From Fluviibacter sp964604465 (GTDB taxonomy: Bacteria; Pseudomonadota; Gammaproteobacteria; Burkholderiales; Rhodocyclaceae): a DNA stretch of 40,796 nucleotides. The notes beneath the pieces were generated by a model, which did not search any database, was not told the DNA's origin, and worked only from the letters and a program-made list of their open reading frames with translations. The stretch's first letter is position 1. The number at the start of each line of letters is the position of its first letter. Made by a program: the position numbers and the translations under genes. The stretch covers positions 1-40,796 of the forward strand of contig CAZRYZ010000005.1 of the NCBI GenBank assembly GCA_964604465.1, in the 5' to 3' direction. Below are positions 1-7,687 of the stretch, in pieces.

Positions 1-314
1 ATATTAAACAGGCTGAAGCCGTGGCGCGACATGCCGTCGCCCTCGCTCAATCCGGTCAAACCGGATTCATGGTCAACATCGTGCGGGAATCGGGTCTTTT
101 CGATACGCCATACCGCTGGCATTGCGGGGCGGTGGCCCTGGCCGAGATTGCCAACCGTGAGCGTTGTCTGCCTTTGCATTGGATCAATGCGCCGCATTAC
201 ACACTGCACGCAGACGCACTTAACTACCTTCGGCCACTGATCGAGGGTGAGGTGGCGTTGCCTTGGACCGACGGATTACCGGATTACCCCTGGGTTGAAT
301 GGCCGTCAGTCTGA
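1..314 (+). CDS. PPi-dependent 6-phosphofructokinase, C-terminal fragment
   Basis: This is the C-terminal end of a gene that starts left of the window; the frame is open from base 3 with no stop before 312-314. The peptide reads like the tail of the pyrophosphate-dependent phosphofructokinase family: an AVALAQSGQTGFMVNIVR segment (family pattern: G..G.MV..VR), then YRWHCGAVALAEIAN, then a YLRPLIEGE segment near the end. The enzyme interconverts fructose 6-phosphate and fructose 1,6-bisphosphate using PPi in the cytoplasm. In several chemoautotrophs and methanotrophs this family is also thought to act on sedoheptulose bisphosphate, which would suit the CBB genes further right. It converges on the cytochrome gene with a 15-base gap. 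I see no terminator between them. Only about 100 residues are visible, so the family call is good but not certain. Confidence 0.72.
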   Translation, partial: IKQAEAVARHAVALAQSGQTGFMVNIVRESGLFDTPYRWHCGAVALAEIANRERCLPLHWINAPHYTLHADALNYLRPLIEGEVALPWTDGLPDYPWVEWPSV

Positions 315-329
315 TACGAATAGCGGCGA

Positions 330-794
330 TTACATCTTGCCGCTGGACTGCACCTTGAGCAGGTAGTTGGTCAGATCGATCTGTTCGCGCGAGGCCCATT
401 CCATGGGGGCATTCTTCATGGGGCCCTGCATACAGATCTGGATGATCTCGTCCGCATTCAGTTTGTCGACACCAAAACGCGCCTTGCTATTCATGGCCGC
501 GTGCGGGTAGGGCTGTTTAAAGCGTGGGCCGAAGCTGTCGGCATCCTGGTGGCACGAGGCGCAGGATCGGCCGTTCGTGGAGAGTTTGGTGTCGTTGAAC
601 AGCGCACGACCCCGCGTGACCGAATCTGGTTTCATCTGGTAGACGGGTTGGTAGCCTTTGGGCCGTAGGGTCGAGGTTTCTCCCAGATAGTTCGAACTCG
701 GGTTTTGGGCGATTGCCGGAGCCGATGCGCCCGTTAGAACGATCATCAATGTCCCTAGTGCCATGGCAGTCATCAGTCGATTGGTGCGAATCAT
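330..794 (-). CDS. Single-haem c-type cytochrome, SoxA/TsdA-like
   Basis: This predicts a 154-residue exported cytochrome. The start chosen is the ATG at 794, which has a GGGAG ribosome site 7 bases upstream; a longer TTG-initiated form exists but has no such site. Residues 1-29 form a signal peptide (hydrophobic run ALGTLMIVL, then APAIA). The only haem site is CASCH at residues 78-82. A Cys-Met pair at 121-122 lies in an ICMQGPMKNAP stretch, and the tail LTNYLLKVQSSG follows. This pattern of haem followed by C..GPM..P..W resembles the C-terminal domains of SoxA and thiosulfate dehydrogenase TsdA, where a Cys or Met is the distal haem ligand. It is probably a periplasmic electron carrier or a subunit of a sulfur enzyme; the exact role is unknown. 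It is divergent from modA. Confidence 0.75.
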   Translation of the reverse strand: MIRTNRLMTAMALGTLMIVLTGASAPAIAQNPSSNYLGETSTLRPKGYQPVYQMKPDSVTRGRALFNDTKLSTNGRSCASCHQDADSFGPRFKQPYPHAAMNSKARFGVDKLNADEIIQICMQGPMKNAPMEWASREQIDLTNYLLKVQSSGKM

Positions 795-922
795 GTGCAT
801 GCTCCCGATGAAGGTGTGAACAGACAAAATTTACCAGAGAAAATCCCTTGGCGTTAAAATTGATTCCGTTCTTTCGCTGTCCGCGCTCTGCCCTTTCTAT
901 GCCCATGGGATTTAATTAAGCT
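795..922. promoter_or_regulatory. Divergent promoter region, cytochrome c / modA
   Basis: This 128-base spacer lies between two divergent genes, so it must hold both promoters. It is more AT-rich than the flanking genes near 830-862 and 908-920 (including a TTTAATTAAG run just before modA). I could not identify a convincing -35/-10 pair. I also found no match to a ModE-type palindrome by eye, so molybdate-responsive control cannot be claimed. Confidence 0.35.
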
Positions 923-1672
923 GTGATGAAACGATGCCTTGCCGGGCTGATCTTTCTGTTGATGAATGGTTTTGCGCTGGCCGATACGGTGCCGATTGCT
1001 GTGGCATCCAACTTTGCGTTGCCAATGGCGTCGCTCGCAACTGCCTTTTCGCAACAGACCGGTCATCGGCTTCAGGTATCGACCGGCGCGTCAGGCAAGT
1101 TCTATGCGCAGATCAGCAATGGTGCCCCGTTTGAAGTTTTTCTGAGTGCGGATAGCGAAAAACCGGCGCAGCTTGAGAAGGATGGTCTGGCGGTGCAAGG
1201 TAGCCGGTTCACCTATGCGATTGGTAAGCTTGTGCTGTGGTCGGCCGATCCGGCCGTGGTTGATGCAAAGGGTCAGGTCTTGGTCAAGAATCAATTCAAC
1301 AAGTTGGCCTTAGCAAATCCCAAGACGGCGCCCTATGGTGAAGCAGCCATGGAAACGCTGGGTGCACTCAAGCTGAAGTCTCTGCTTGAACCCAAAATGG
1401 TGATGGGTGAAAACATCGGTCAAACGTATCAGTTTGTCGCGACTGGAAATGCGGAAATTGGTTTTGTGGCGCTGTCGCAAGTAACCAAAGATAACAAGAT
1501 CATCAGCGGTTCAGCTTGGGTTGTTCCGGAAATGCTGTATTCGCCTATCAAGCAGGATGCCGTCTTGCTGGTAAAAGGCAAGGATAGTGAAGCGGCGCGC
1601 CAATTTCTGCTTTTCCTGAAGGGTGCTGAAGCCACGAAAGTGATCAGGTCTTATGGTTATGGCGTTAACTGA
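923..1672 (+). CDS. modA: Molybdate ABC transporter, periplasmic binding protein ModA
   Basis: This binding protein captures molybdate or tungstate in the periplasm for ModBC. It is 249 residues from a GTG at 923; an ATG directly follows at 926 and may be the true start. Residues 1-21 are a signal peptide ending FALA/D. The mature protein opens with VPIAVASNF and then FSQQTGHRLQVSTGASGK, the ModA oxyanion-binding Ser/Thr region. Later the GNAEIGFVALSQV segment is typical of the family's second lobe. Length matches the family (about 250). It is first in modABC, overlaps modB by 20 bases, and lies next to the Moco and soxC genes whose product it ultimately supplies. There is no strong ribosome-binding site before the start. 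Confidence 0.95.
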   Translation: MMKRCLAGLIFLLMNGFALADTVPIAVASNFALPMASLATAFSQQTGHRLQVSTGASGKFYAQISNGAPFEVFLSADSEKPAQLEKDGLAVQGSRFTYAIGKLVLWSADPAVVDAKGQVLVKNQFNKLALANPKTAPYGEAAMETLGALKLKSLLEPKMVMGENIGQTYQFVATGNAEIGFVALSQVTKDNKIISGSAWVVPEMLYSPIKQDAVLLVKGKDSEAARQFLLFLKGAEATKVIRSYGYGVN

Positions 1673-2339
1673 CGCTGATCTTCAAGCGCTCTGGCTGACG
1701 GCCCGATTAGCCGGCGTCACCACGCTCATTCTGCTGCTGGTGGGAACCCCCCTGGCCTGGTGGCTGGCACGGACGCGCAGCTGGCTGTACCGCCCGGTTT
1801 CGGCTCTGGTGGCGATGCCTTTAGTGCTACCGCCTTCCGTGCTCGGCTTTTATCTGCTGATCGGGATGGGGCCGCATAGCCCCTTCGGGCAATTAACCCA
1901 GGCATTGGGTATTGGCCTCTTGCCTTTTACCTTCTGGGGCCTGGTGGTGGCTTCGGTGTTGTACTCGATGCCTTTCATGGTACAACCCCTACAGACCGCG
2001 TTTGAGTCGGTAGGGCGACGCCCTCTGGAGGTGGCGGCGACGCTACGTGCGTCACCGCTGGCGACTTTTTTCCGGGTGGTGGTACCGATGACCCGTGCCG
2101 GCTTTCTGACGGCCTCGGTGATGGCCTTTGCCCACACCGTGGGTGAGTTCGGGGTGGTACTGATGATCGGTGGGAATATTCCAGCCGAGACCCGTGTGGC
2201 TTCGGTGCAAATCTATGATTATGTCGAAGCGCTGCAATATGATCAGGCACATGTGCTGGCCGCGGTGTTGCTGGCCTTCTCGTTCACGGTGCTCTTCGGG
2301 TTGAGCCTGCTCCGGAAGGATACGCGTCATGACCGATGA
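1653..2339 (+). CDS. modB: Molybdate ABC transporter, permease ModB
   Basis: This is the inner-membrane permease of the molybdate importer, 228 residues, with about five hydrophobic segments (for example TTLILLLVGTPLAWWL near residues 22-37). The cytoplasmic EAA loop that docks the ATPase is visible as EVAATLRASP followed by an RVVVPMTRAGF stretch. After it comes GEFGVVLMIGGNIP, diagnostic of ModB. The ATG at 1653 lies inside the end of modA; a second ATG at 1659 is an equally possible start. The gene ends 11 bases inside modC, so translation of the three is likely coupled. Confidence 0.95.
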   Translation: MVMALTDADLQALWLTARLAGVTTLILLLVGTPLAWWLARTRSWLYRPVSALVAMPLVLPPSVLGFYLLIGMGPHSPFGQLTQALGIGLLPFTFWGLVVASVLYSMPFMVQPLQTAFESVGRRPLEVAATLRASPLATFFRVVVPMTRAGFLTASVMAFAHTVGEFGVVLMIGGNIPAETRVASVQIYDYVEALQYDQAHVLAAVLLAFSFTVLFGLSLLRKDTRHDR

Positions 2340-2976
2340 GACCATGATCGACGCTCGCTTTCTGCTGCGCCGTCCGGACTTCTGTCTCGATGTGGCGTTC
2401 AAGTTACCCGCTCAGGGGCTGACCGTGATCCAGGGCGCCTCCGGGTCGGGCAAGACGACGATCCTGCGCTGCATGGCCGGGCTCGAACAAGCGGATGAAG
2501 GCCGCCTGAAGGTGCGGGGTCAGTGCTGGCAGGATGCTAGCATCATGGTGCCAACCTATCGGCGACCGATTGGCTACGTGTTTCAGGAAGATAGTCTGTT
2601 CGAACATCTGACGGTACAGGGCAATATCGTCTTTGGCTGCCACGATCGTTCACGGCTTCCGGACACGCTGCTGCCGCTCATCGAGACGCTCGGAATTGCG
2701 CATCTGCTCCACCGACGGCCTGCGGCGCTCTCCGGGGGCGAGCGTCAGCGGGTGGCCATTGCCCGCGCGATGGCCGTGACACCGACTCTGTTGCTGATGG
2801 ATGAGCCGCTGTCTTCCCTAGATCCGGAACGCAAAGCAGAGATCCTGCCTTATATTGAACAGATCCGTGATGCCCATAAGACCCCGATTCTGTATGTGAC
2901 ACATGATGCGGCGGAGGCGGCACGTCTGGCGACCCGGCTTATCCGGCTAGAGGCCGGTCGGATCATTGCTGAATAA
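2329..2976 (+). CDS. modC: Molybdate ABC transporter, short ATP-binding protein ModC
   Basis: This ATPase energises molybdate import. Visible motifs are the Walker A GASGSGKTT (residues 36-44), a Q-loop glutamine at 86, the ABC signature LSGGERQ (134-140), Walker B LLLMDEP (154-160), and the H-loop histidine at 192. The order and sequence are standard for importer ATPases. The protein is only 215 residues and stops straight after the nucleotide-binding domain. Classical ModC of about 350 residues carries a C-terminal TOBE domain that binds oxyanion; here it is absent. Short ModC-like ATPases exist in other bacteria, so this is probably functional. The assignment rests on its position after modAB as well as on sequence. 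Confidence 0.92.
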   Translation: MTDETMIDARFLLRRPDFCLDVAFKLPAQGLTVIQGASGSGKTTILRCMAGLEQADEGRLKVRGQCWQDASIMVPTYRRPIGYVFQEDSLFEHLTVQGNIVFGCHDRSRLPDTLLPLIETLGIAHLLHRRPAALSGGERQRVAIARAMAVTPTLLLMDEPLSSLDPERKAEILPYIEQIRDAHKTPILYVTHDAAEAARLATRLIRLEAGRIIAE

Positions 2977-3034
2977 GCCCGTTGCAGGGATGTTTCCGGT
3001 ATTATCTAATTCTTGCAACTGTTCGGATCGTTCC

Positions 3035-3268
3035 ATGGCGAAGCTACCCCGCAAGTATTTCCATATTGCCTTCTCGCTGGTGATGGGCGCGAAGATGGTG
3101 TTCATCATGACCTTCTTCATTACCCTGATCAATCTGGGGTGGCACGACGGCTTTGTGGTGGCCTGGCTCAAGGCCTATCTGGTGGCGTACCCGATTGCGG
3201 TGCCGGTGATCTATTTTCTGGCGCCCATGGCACGACGCTTTGCGGCGCGCTGGGTAGAAGCCCCCTGA
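3035..3268 (+). CDS. DUF2798 family small membrane protein
   Basis: This small protein has 77 residues from the ATG at 3035. An upstream in-frame start at 2966 would overlap modC and add a low-complexity, cysteine-containing lead-in unlike the family, so I reject it. Two hydrophobic helices are visible, around MGAKMVFIMTFFITLINLG and a second containing AYPIAVPVIYFLAPMA, followed by an ARRFAARW basic end. This two-helix layout matches the DUF2798 family, whose function is unknown. It follows modC after 58 bases and may be co-transcribed. It converges on moeB with 12 bases between stops. Confidence 0.75.
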   Translation: MAKLPRKYFHIAFSLVMGAKMVFIMTFFITLINLGWHDGFVVAWLKAYLVAYPIAVPVIYFLAPMARRFAARWVEAP

Positions 3269-3280
3269 AGACGGAATCCG

Positions 3281-4399
3281 TCAGAGGCGATTCCAGTCCA
3301 CAACCAAGTTGAGGGCGTCGAAGCCTTGTTGCTGAAGATGCCGTACAGCGCTCTGGCTGCGGATGCCATGCTGACAGTAAACCACCAGGGGGTATCCGGG
3401 GTTGAGCCCTTCCAGGGCATCCTCCTCCGAGAGTAACTGTCCCAGAGGCAGGTGAATCGCCCCTTCCAGGTGACCTGCCGCCCATTCGTGAGGTTCGCGC
3501 ACGTCGAGGAGGGTAAAGGGGATACCGGATTCCATAAGCCCACGGAGGTCATCGAGGGTCATCGGTGCGTTGTGTTTCGATGCAGCGTTTTGTGCGCACT
3601 GGGCCCCGGTGTCTTCGGGTAGGCGAATGGAAGCCGGGGGAACGCTGCAAACCGGGCAATCACAACGCTGAGTGACCTGGAGCACCCGGGTCGACCAGTC
3701 GCGGGCATCGGCAATCAGGAGTTTACCGATCAGGGGTTCCAGACCGTGGGTCCGGCAGTGCTCGGGACCAAGCGCCAGTTTGCAGGCTTCAACAGCCTGG
3801 ATGGTCCCGATCATACCGGCGATTCCTCCCAGGGTACCGGCTTCAGCGCAATTGGGGACATGGGTCTCCGGCAGGGTGGGATAGAGGCAGCGGTAGCAGG
3901 CGCCTTCACGCGCCCAGAAGACCCCGGCTTGACCTTCAAAGCCGAGGATCGCACCGTAGACCACGGGCAGGCCGAGTCGGGCTGCGGCGTCATTTACGAG
4001 GTAGCGGGTGTCAAAGTTATCCGACCCGTCTACGATAATGTCAAAGCCACTGAATAGGTCGAGGACGTTATCGCGACGCAGCCGTGCTTTTAAACAACGG
4101 AGGTCGACTTCACTATTCAGTGCTCGCAGTCGTGCGTGGGCCGCGTCGGTTTTTGCTTGGCCCTGATCGGCTTCACTAAACAGGATCTGGCGTTGCAGGT
4201 TGCTGAGGTCAACGTGGTCGTCGTCGACAACCCCCAGACAGCCCCCCGCCGATTTCTGGCCGACACCCGCGGCACACAGATAGAGGAGCGCTGGTGAGCC
4301 CAGGCCGCCGGCCCCCACGACTAGGATGCGGGCAGCGGCTAATGCCGCTTGTCCGGTATCACCGATTTCCGGTAAGACACGTTGCCGGGCGTAGCGCAT
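3281..4399 (-). CDS. moeB: MoeB/ThiF-type adenylyltransferase fused to a rhodanese domain
   Basis: This enzyme activates the C-terminal glycine of a ubiquitin-like sulfur carrier (MoaD or ThiS) by adenylation in the cytoplasm; the fused rhodanese can donate sulfur. It is 372 residues. The ATP-binding loop GAGGLGSP is at 29-36, DLSNLQRQ near 64-71, zinc cysteine pairs at C168/C171 and C248/C251, and the likely catalytic Cys is 184. The rhodanese domain spans about 280-372, with active-site Cys342 in VVYCQHGIRS. A short insertion (about residues 48-53) follows AGVG, compared with the common AGVG-to-VD spacing. The gene follows moeA by 12 bases. Its partner MoaD is encoded at 37739-38011, far from here. 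A ThiF role in thiamine synthesis is a possible alternative. Confidence 0.9.
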   Translation of the reverse strand: MRYARQRVLPEIGDTGQAALAAARILVVGAGGLGSPALLYLCAAGVGQKSAGGCLGVVDDDHVDLSNLQRQILFSEADQGQAKTDAAHARLRALNSEVDLRCLKARLRRDNVLDLFSGFDIIVDGSDNFDTRYLVNDAAARLGLPVVYGAILGFEGQAGVFWAREGACYRCLYPTLPETHVPNCAEAGTLGGIAGMIGTIQAVEACKLALGPEHCRTHGLEPLIGKLLIADARDWSTRVLQVTQRCDCPVCSVPPASIRLPEDTGAQCAQNAASKHNAPMTLDDLRGLMESGIPFTLLDVREPHEWAAGHLEGAIHLPLGQLLSEEDALEGLNPGYPLVVYCQHGIRSQSAVRHLQQQGFDALNLVVDWNRL

Positions 4400-4411
4400 G
4401 CGTAAACTTGT

Positions 4412-5644
4412 TTAGCCGAGAAGACGCGTGGGGTAGTAGTGGACAGTCTGACCGGCGCTATAGGTAGCGGCAGGCTCGGCAAAGACGGCCCAGGCGTTGG
4501 TCTGCAGCAGCGGCGCGATCTTGAAAGACTCCTGACCGGGGAGAATATCCAGTTGATTCATGCCAGATGCGTTGATCTCGGTGCGCGCCTTGAGGAAGAG
4601 ACGCAGTGGCCCCTTCTTGTTGAAATCGGCAGATAGCTGCGCCGAACGCGGCTGCTCATCGGCCAGGCCGAGTAGGCGTCGCAGAAGCGGCATCATGAAG
4701 AAGCGGAGACCGATCGCGGCCGAGATCGGGTTACCCGGCAGGCCAAAGAAGTAACGACCATCCGGCAAGCGCGCAAAAAGAACCGGTTTGCCCGGTTTGA
4801 TGGCAACGCGGTGAAAAAGAATTTCGGCACCGAATTCCTTGAGCACGCTGGGGATGAAATCCCACTTGCCTTTCGATACGGCACCGGAGCTGACGAGGAT
4901 CCGCGCATCCGTGGTATCGCGCAGCAGGGTGCGGAAGTGCGCCTCGTCATCGCCGATGTGACCAGCGCAGCTAGCGGGGATGCCAATGCCCTGCAGCGCG
5001 GCGATGAGGTAGGGCGTATTCGAGTTATAGATCTGCGAGGGCGCCAGGGGTTGGGTGTAGTCGTCGGAGACCTCTTTACCTGTTGTAAAGATCTGAACTG
5101 CGGGCATTTGCCTCACGGATACCTCGGGGGTGCCCGTGGCCAGGAGGATGGCGATATGCGCGGGCTTCAACAGGGTGCCCTTGTTAATCAGCCGTTGTCC
5201 AGCCTGAACATCTTCGCCAGCAAAGCGGATATTGTCATGCAAGGGCACGGGGCGGCTGATACGGATGTGCGTGAGCACACCCGCTGCATCCGTGATCGGG
5301 ACGATGTCTTCGATGGGGATGACCCCATCGGCGTCCGCGGGCATCGCAGCGCCAGTCATGATTTCAACGGCCTGACCGGCCAGGTGGGTACCGGCGGCAT
5401 CGCCGGCAGCAATGGCACGACGCACGGGGAGGGTGACAGGGTTAGCTTCCGAGGCGCCTTTGGTATCAGCGGCGCACAGCGCAAAGCCATCCATGCTCGA
5501 GTTATCAAAGCGGGGTAGTGCCATCGGGGACACATAGTCCTCGGCCAGAACGAGGCCGCTGGCCTGCTGGGTGGCTAAGCGTTGCGTGTGCGGAGGTGTG
5601 GCTGCAGCGCGTAGGATGTCGAGCGCCTCGAGATAGGGAAGCAT
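4412..5644 (-). CDS. moeA: Molybdopterin molybdenumtransferase MoeA
   Basis: MoeA inserts molybdate into adenylylated molybdopterin to form Moco in the cytoplasm. The protein is 410 residues from the ATG at 5644, close to the family's usual length. Recognisable segments are FDNSSMDGFAL near the N-terminus, the YNSNTPYLIAAL region, the SSGAVSKGKWDFIP loop (the MPT-binding domain shared with MogA), and LPGNPISAAIG. The start codon's A is also the last base of the moaC-moaB stop (TGATG), so translation is coupled. The TTG one codon earlier is a less likely start. The neighbours are other Moco genes, and the nearby soxC product is an obvious Moco client. Confidence 0.95.
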   Translation of the reverse strand: MLPYLEALDILRAAATPPHTQRLATQQASGLVLAEDYVSPMALPRFDNSSMDGFALCAADTKGASEANPVTLPVRRAIAAGDAAGTHLAGQAVEIMTGAAMPADADGVIPIEDIVPITDAAGVLTHIRISRPVPLHDNIRFAGEDVQAGQRLINKGTLLKPAHIAILLATGTPEVSVRQMPAVQIFTTGKEVSDDYTQPLAPSQIYNSNTPYLIAALQGIGIPASCAGHIGDDEAHFRTLLRDTTDARILVSSGAVSKGKWDFIPSVLKEFGAEILFHRVAIKPGKPVLFARLPDGRYFFGLPGNPISAAIGLRFFMMPLLRRLLGLADEQPRSAQLSADFNKKGPLRLFLKARTEINASGMNQLDILPGQESFKIAPLLQTNAWAVFAEPAATYSAGQTVHYYPTRLLG

Positions 5645-6639
5645 CAACGGATATCCTGGATGATGGTGAGTAAGTGGCGTATCAGGGTCGGCAATACGTC
5701 GAGTCCTTCTTTCACGGCTTTGGGGCTGCCGGGCAGGGTGATGATCAGGACATTCCCTAGGGTGGCACCAATGGCCCGGCTGCTCCAGCTGAGGGGGGTA
5801 AATGCCGCCCCTGAGCTGCGGAGTAGTTCGCCTACGCCCGGAATGGTCTTGTCGGCAATGGCAGCCACCGCCTCGGGCGTGCTATCGCGACCCGAGACGC
5901 CGGTGCCACCGGAGGTGATGATGAGACGGGTCTGACCTGCGGCACGAATCGCCTGAATTTTGGACTGCAGTTCGGCCGGCTCGTCGGCAATGACGTGCAC
6001 GGCAGCGACGTCAGCACCCAGAGACTCGAGCAGTTGCCGTGCCATAGGGCCGGACTTGTCTTCATAGACACCGGTCGATGCCCGGTCGCTGAGGACGATA
6101 ACCTCAGCGGTGATGCCTTCCAGATGCAGCTTAACCGGCGGTTGCACCAGGGCATGGACCCATGCCGGAATCAGATCGGGGCTCGGGTCAGGATTGAGCC
6201 AGCAACCGGACTTGCCGCCCACCTTGGCCAGCAGGCGGATGTCGCGGATACACAGATCCGGTTCGACCATTTTGGTAAGGTCCCAGATTGTGAGCAGGGC
6301 CGCATTCACACCGGCCAGAGCCTCCATCTCGACGCCGGTTTTGGCGCAGGTCCGGGCGATGCAATAGACCCGGATGCTCGCATCGGCCTCATTCAGCTCG
6401 GTGGTAACGCGAACATGATCCAGCCCCATGGGGTGACAGAGGGGAATCAGCTGGCTGGCGCCTTTGGCGCCCTGAATGCCGGCCACTTCGGCCAGGGTCA
6501 GGACATCGCCCTTGGGCAGCTGGCGGTCGCGGATCAGGGCAAAGGCACTGGCCCCGACATGAATGACGCCGGTGGCAACGGCAATGCGGTTGGTGGGCTG
6601 CTTGGTGCCCACATCGATCATGGAAAAAGCTTGAGGCAT
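5644..6639 (-). CDS. Bifunctional MoaC-MoaB/Mog fusion for Moco synthesis
   Basis: This single 331-residue protein carries two steps of molybdenum-cofactor synthesis. Residues 1-157 are MoaC (cyclic pyranopterin monophosphate synthase), with the KGASQLIPLCHP active-site segment at 59-70 and KTGVEMEAL at 100-108. Residues about 172-331 are a MoaB/Mog domain (molybdopterin adenylyltransferase), with LSDRAS near 183-188, SGGTGVSGRDSTPE at 243-256, and LPGSPKAV near the end. Fused MoaC-MoaB proteins are known in other bacteria. The gene lies 52 bases downstream of moaA and overlaps moeA by one base. The ribosome site at 6639 is poor, and the Met seven codons in is a possible alternative start. 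Confidence 0.93.
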   Translation of the reverse strand: MPQAFSMIDVGTKQPTNRIAVATGVIHVGASAFALIRDRQLPKGDVLTLAEVAGIQGAKGASQLIPLCHPMGLDHVRVTTELNEADASIRVYCIARTCAKTGVEMEALAGVNAALLTIWDLTKMVEPDLCIRDIRLLAKVGGKSGCWLNPDPSPDLIPAWVHALVQPPVKLHLEGITAEVIVLSDRASTGVYEDKSGPMARQLLESLGADVAAVHVIADEPAELQSKIQAIRAAGQTRLIITSGGTGVSGRDSTPEAVAAIADKTIPGVGELLRSSGAAFTPLSWSSRAIGATLGNVLIITLPGSPKAVKEGLDVLPTLIRHLLTIIQDIR

Positions 6640-6691
6640 GAGAGGGTCAGTCCGCTAGAGGCCGGCCACCCGGAAGGGTTGAGACACGGCG

Positions 6692-7666
6692 TTAACCGCC
6701 CAGCGCAGAGAGATTCTTGGTGGCGCCAGACTGGTGAAAATGCAGCAAATGGGTCGCGGTCTTCTGCTGGAGCAGGGAAACAACGGTGCGTTGCAGCTCG
6801 TTTTTCTGATCGGGCGACTGCAGCAGGTGACGCAGGTTATGGCCACCGTCGCCGAAGAGGCACAGACGAAGATCGCCGCGGGCCGTGACGCGGAGCCGGT
6901 TACAGGTCTGGCAGAAGTCCTTGGCGTACGGGGCAATGACACCAATACGGCCGAGATGGTCAGGGTGGGCGAACTCCTGAGCCGGGCCTGCTGCGATGTC
7001 TCGCGCCACCGGCGACCAGCCACGCGTCGTGAGCGCCTCGATGATCGTGGCACCGCTCAGGTGATGGCGCTCGAAATAGTCATGATTGTCACCGGTCTCC
7101 ATCAGTTCAATGAAGCGCAGTGATAGCTTGCGATCCCGGGTGAACGCCAGAAACCGATCGAGCTCGTGATCATTAAGCCCTTTGAGGAGGACCGTGTTGA
7201 TCTTGATGGCTTCAAAGCCGGCACGTTCGGCAGCATCCAATCCGGCCAGCACCTGAGGCAGGTGGTCCATACCTGTGATGCGCTGGAAGTTATCCGGGTC
7301 CAGCGAATCGATGCTGATATTGATGGCGCTAATGCCGGCATCGCGCCAGAGTTGTGCATGCTTGGCCAGCTGATAACCATTGGTGGTAGTGGCCACCTTG
7401 CGGATACCCGGAATCGAAGACACCGTGGCGGCGATCTGAGCGAAGTCTTTGCGGACGGTAGGTTCGCCACCGGTCAGGCGGATTTTCCACAGACCCAGTT
7501 CGGCAAAGCCGGTGACCAGGTGCCGGATTTCATCGACACTCAGAAAGTGGCGGGGGGCTTCTTCGACGTAGCCATTGGGCAGACAGTAGCTACACCGGTA
7601 GTTGCACACGTCCGTGATGGACAAGCGCAAGTACTGGAAGGAGCGGCCGTTGGGGTCGAGGATCAT
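6692..7666 (-). CDS. moaA: GTP 3',8-cyclase MoaA (radical SAM)
   Basis: MoaA starts Moco synthesis by rearranging GTP with radical SAM chemistry. The 324-residue protein has the SAM cluster motif CNYRCSYC (Cys 21, 25, 28). The C-terminal second Fe-S site is CQTCNRLRVT, with a third cysteine in DLRLCLFGD. It ends in the Gly-Gly typical of MoaA, which inserts into the active site. LTGGEPTVRKD after the first cluster is also diagnostic. It sits between the hydrolase gene (21 bases) and moaC-moaB, on the same strand as sox. No strong ribosome site is visible at 7666. Confidence 0.96.
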   Translation of the reverse strand: MILDPNGRSFQYLRLSITDVCNYRCSYCLPNGYVEEAPRHFLSVDEIRHLVTGFAELGLWKIRLTGGEPTVRKDFAQIAATVSSIPGIRKVATTTNGYQLAKHAQLWRDAGISAINISIDSLDPDNFQRITGMDHLPQVLAGLDAAERAGFEAIKINTVLLKGLNDHELDRFLAFTRDRKLSLRFIELMETGDNHDYFERHHLSGATIIEALTTRGWSPVARDIAAGPAQEFAHPDHLGRIGVIAPYAKDFCQTCNRLRVTARGDLRLCLFGDGGHNLRHLLQSPDQKNELQRTVVSLLQQKTATHLLHFHQSGATKNLSALGG

Positions 7667-7687
7667 GATCAGAGCGCGGCGCCTGGA

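Noticed and set aside
3270..3282. GACGG-AAT-CCGTC palindrome between DUF2798 and moeB
   Set aside because: The stem is five bases with no T-tract on either strand, so it is too weak to call a terminator.
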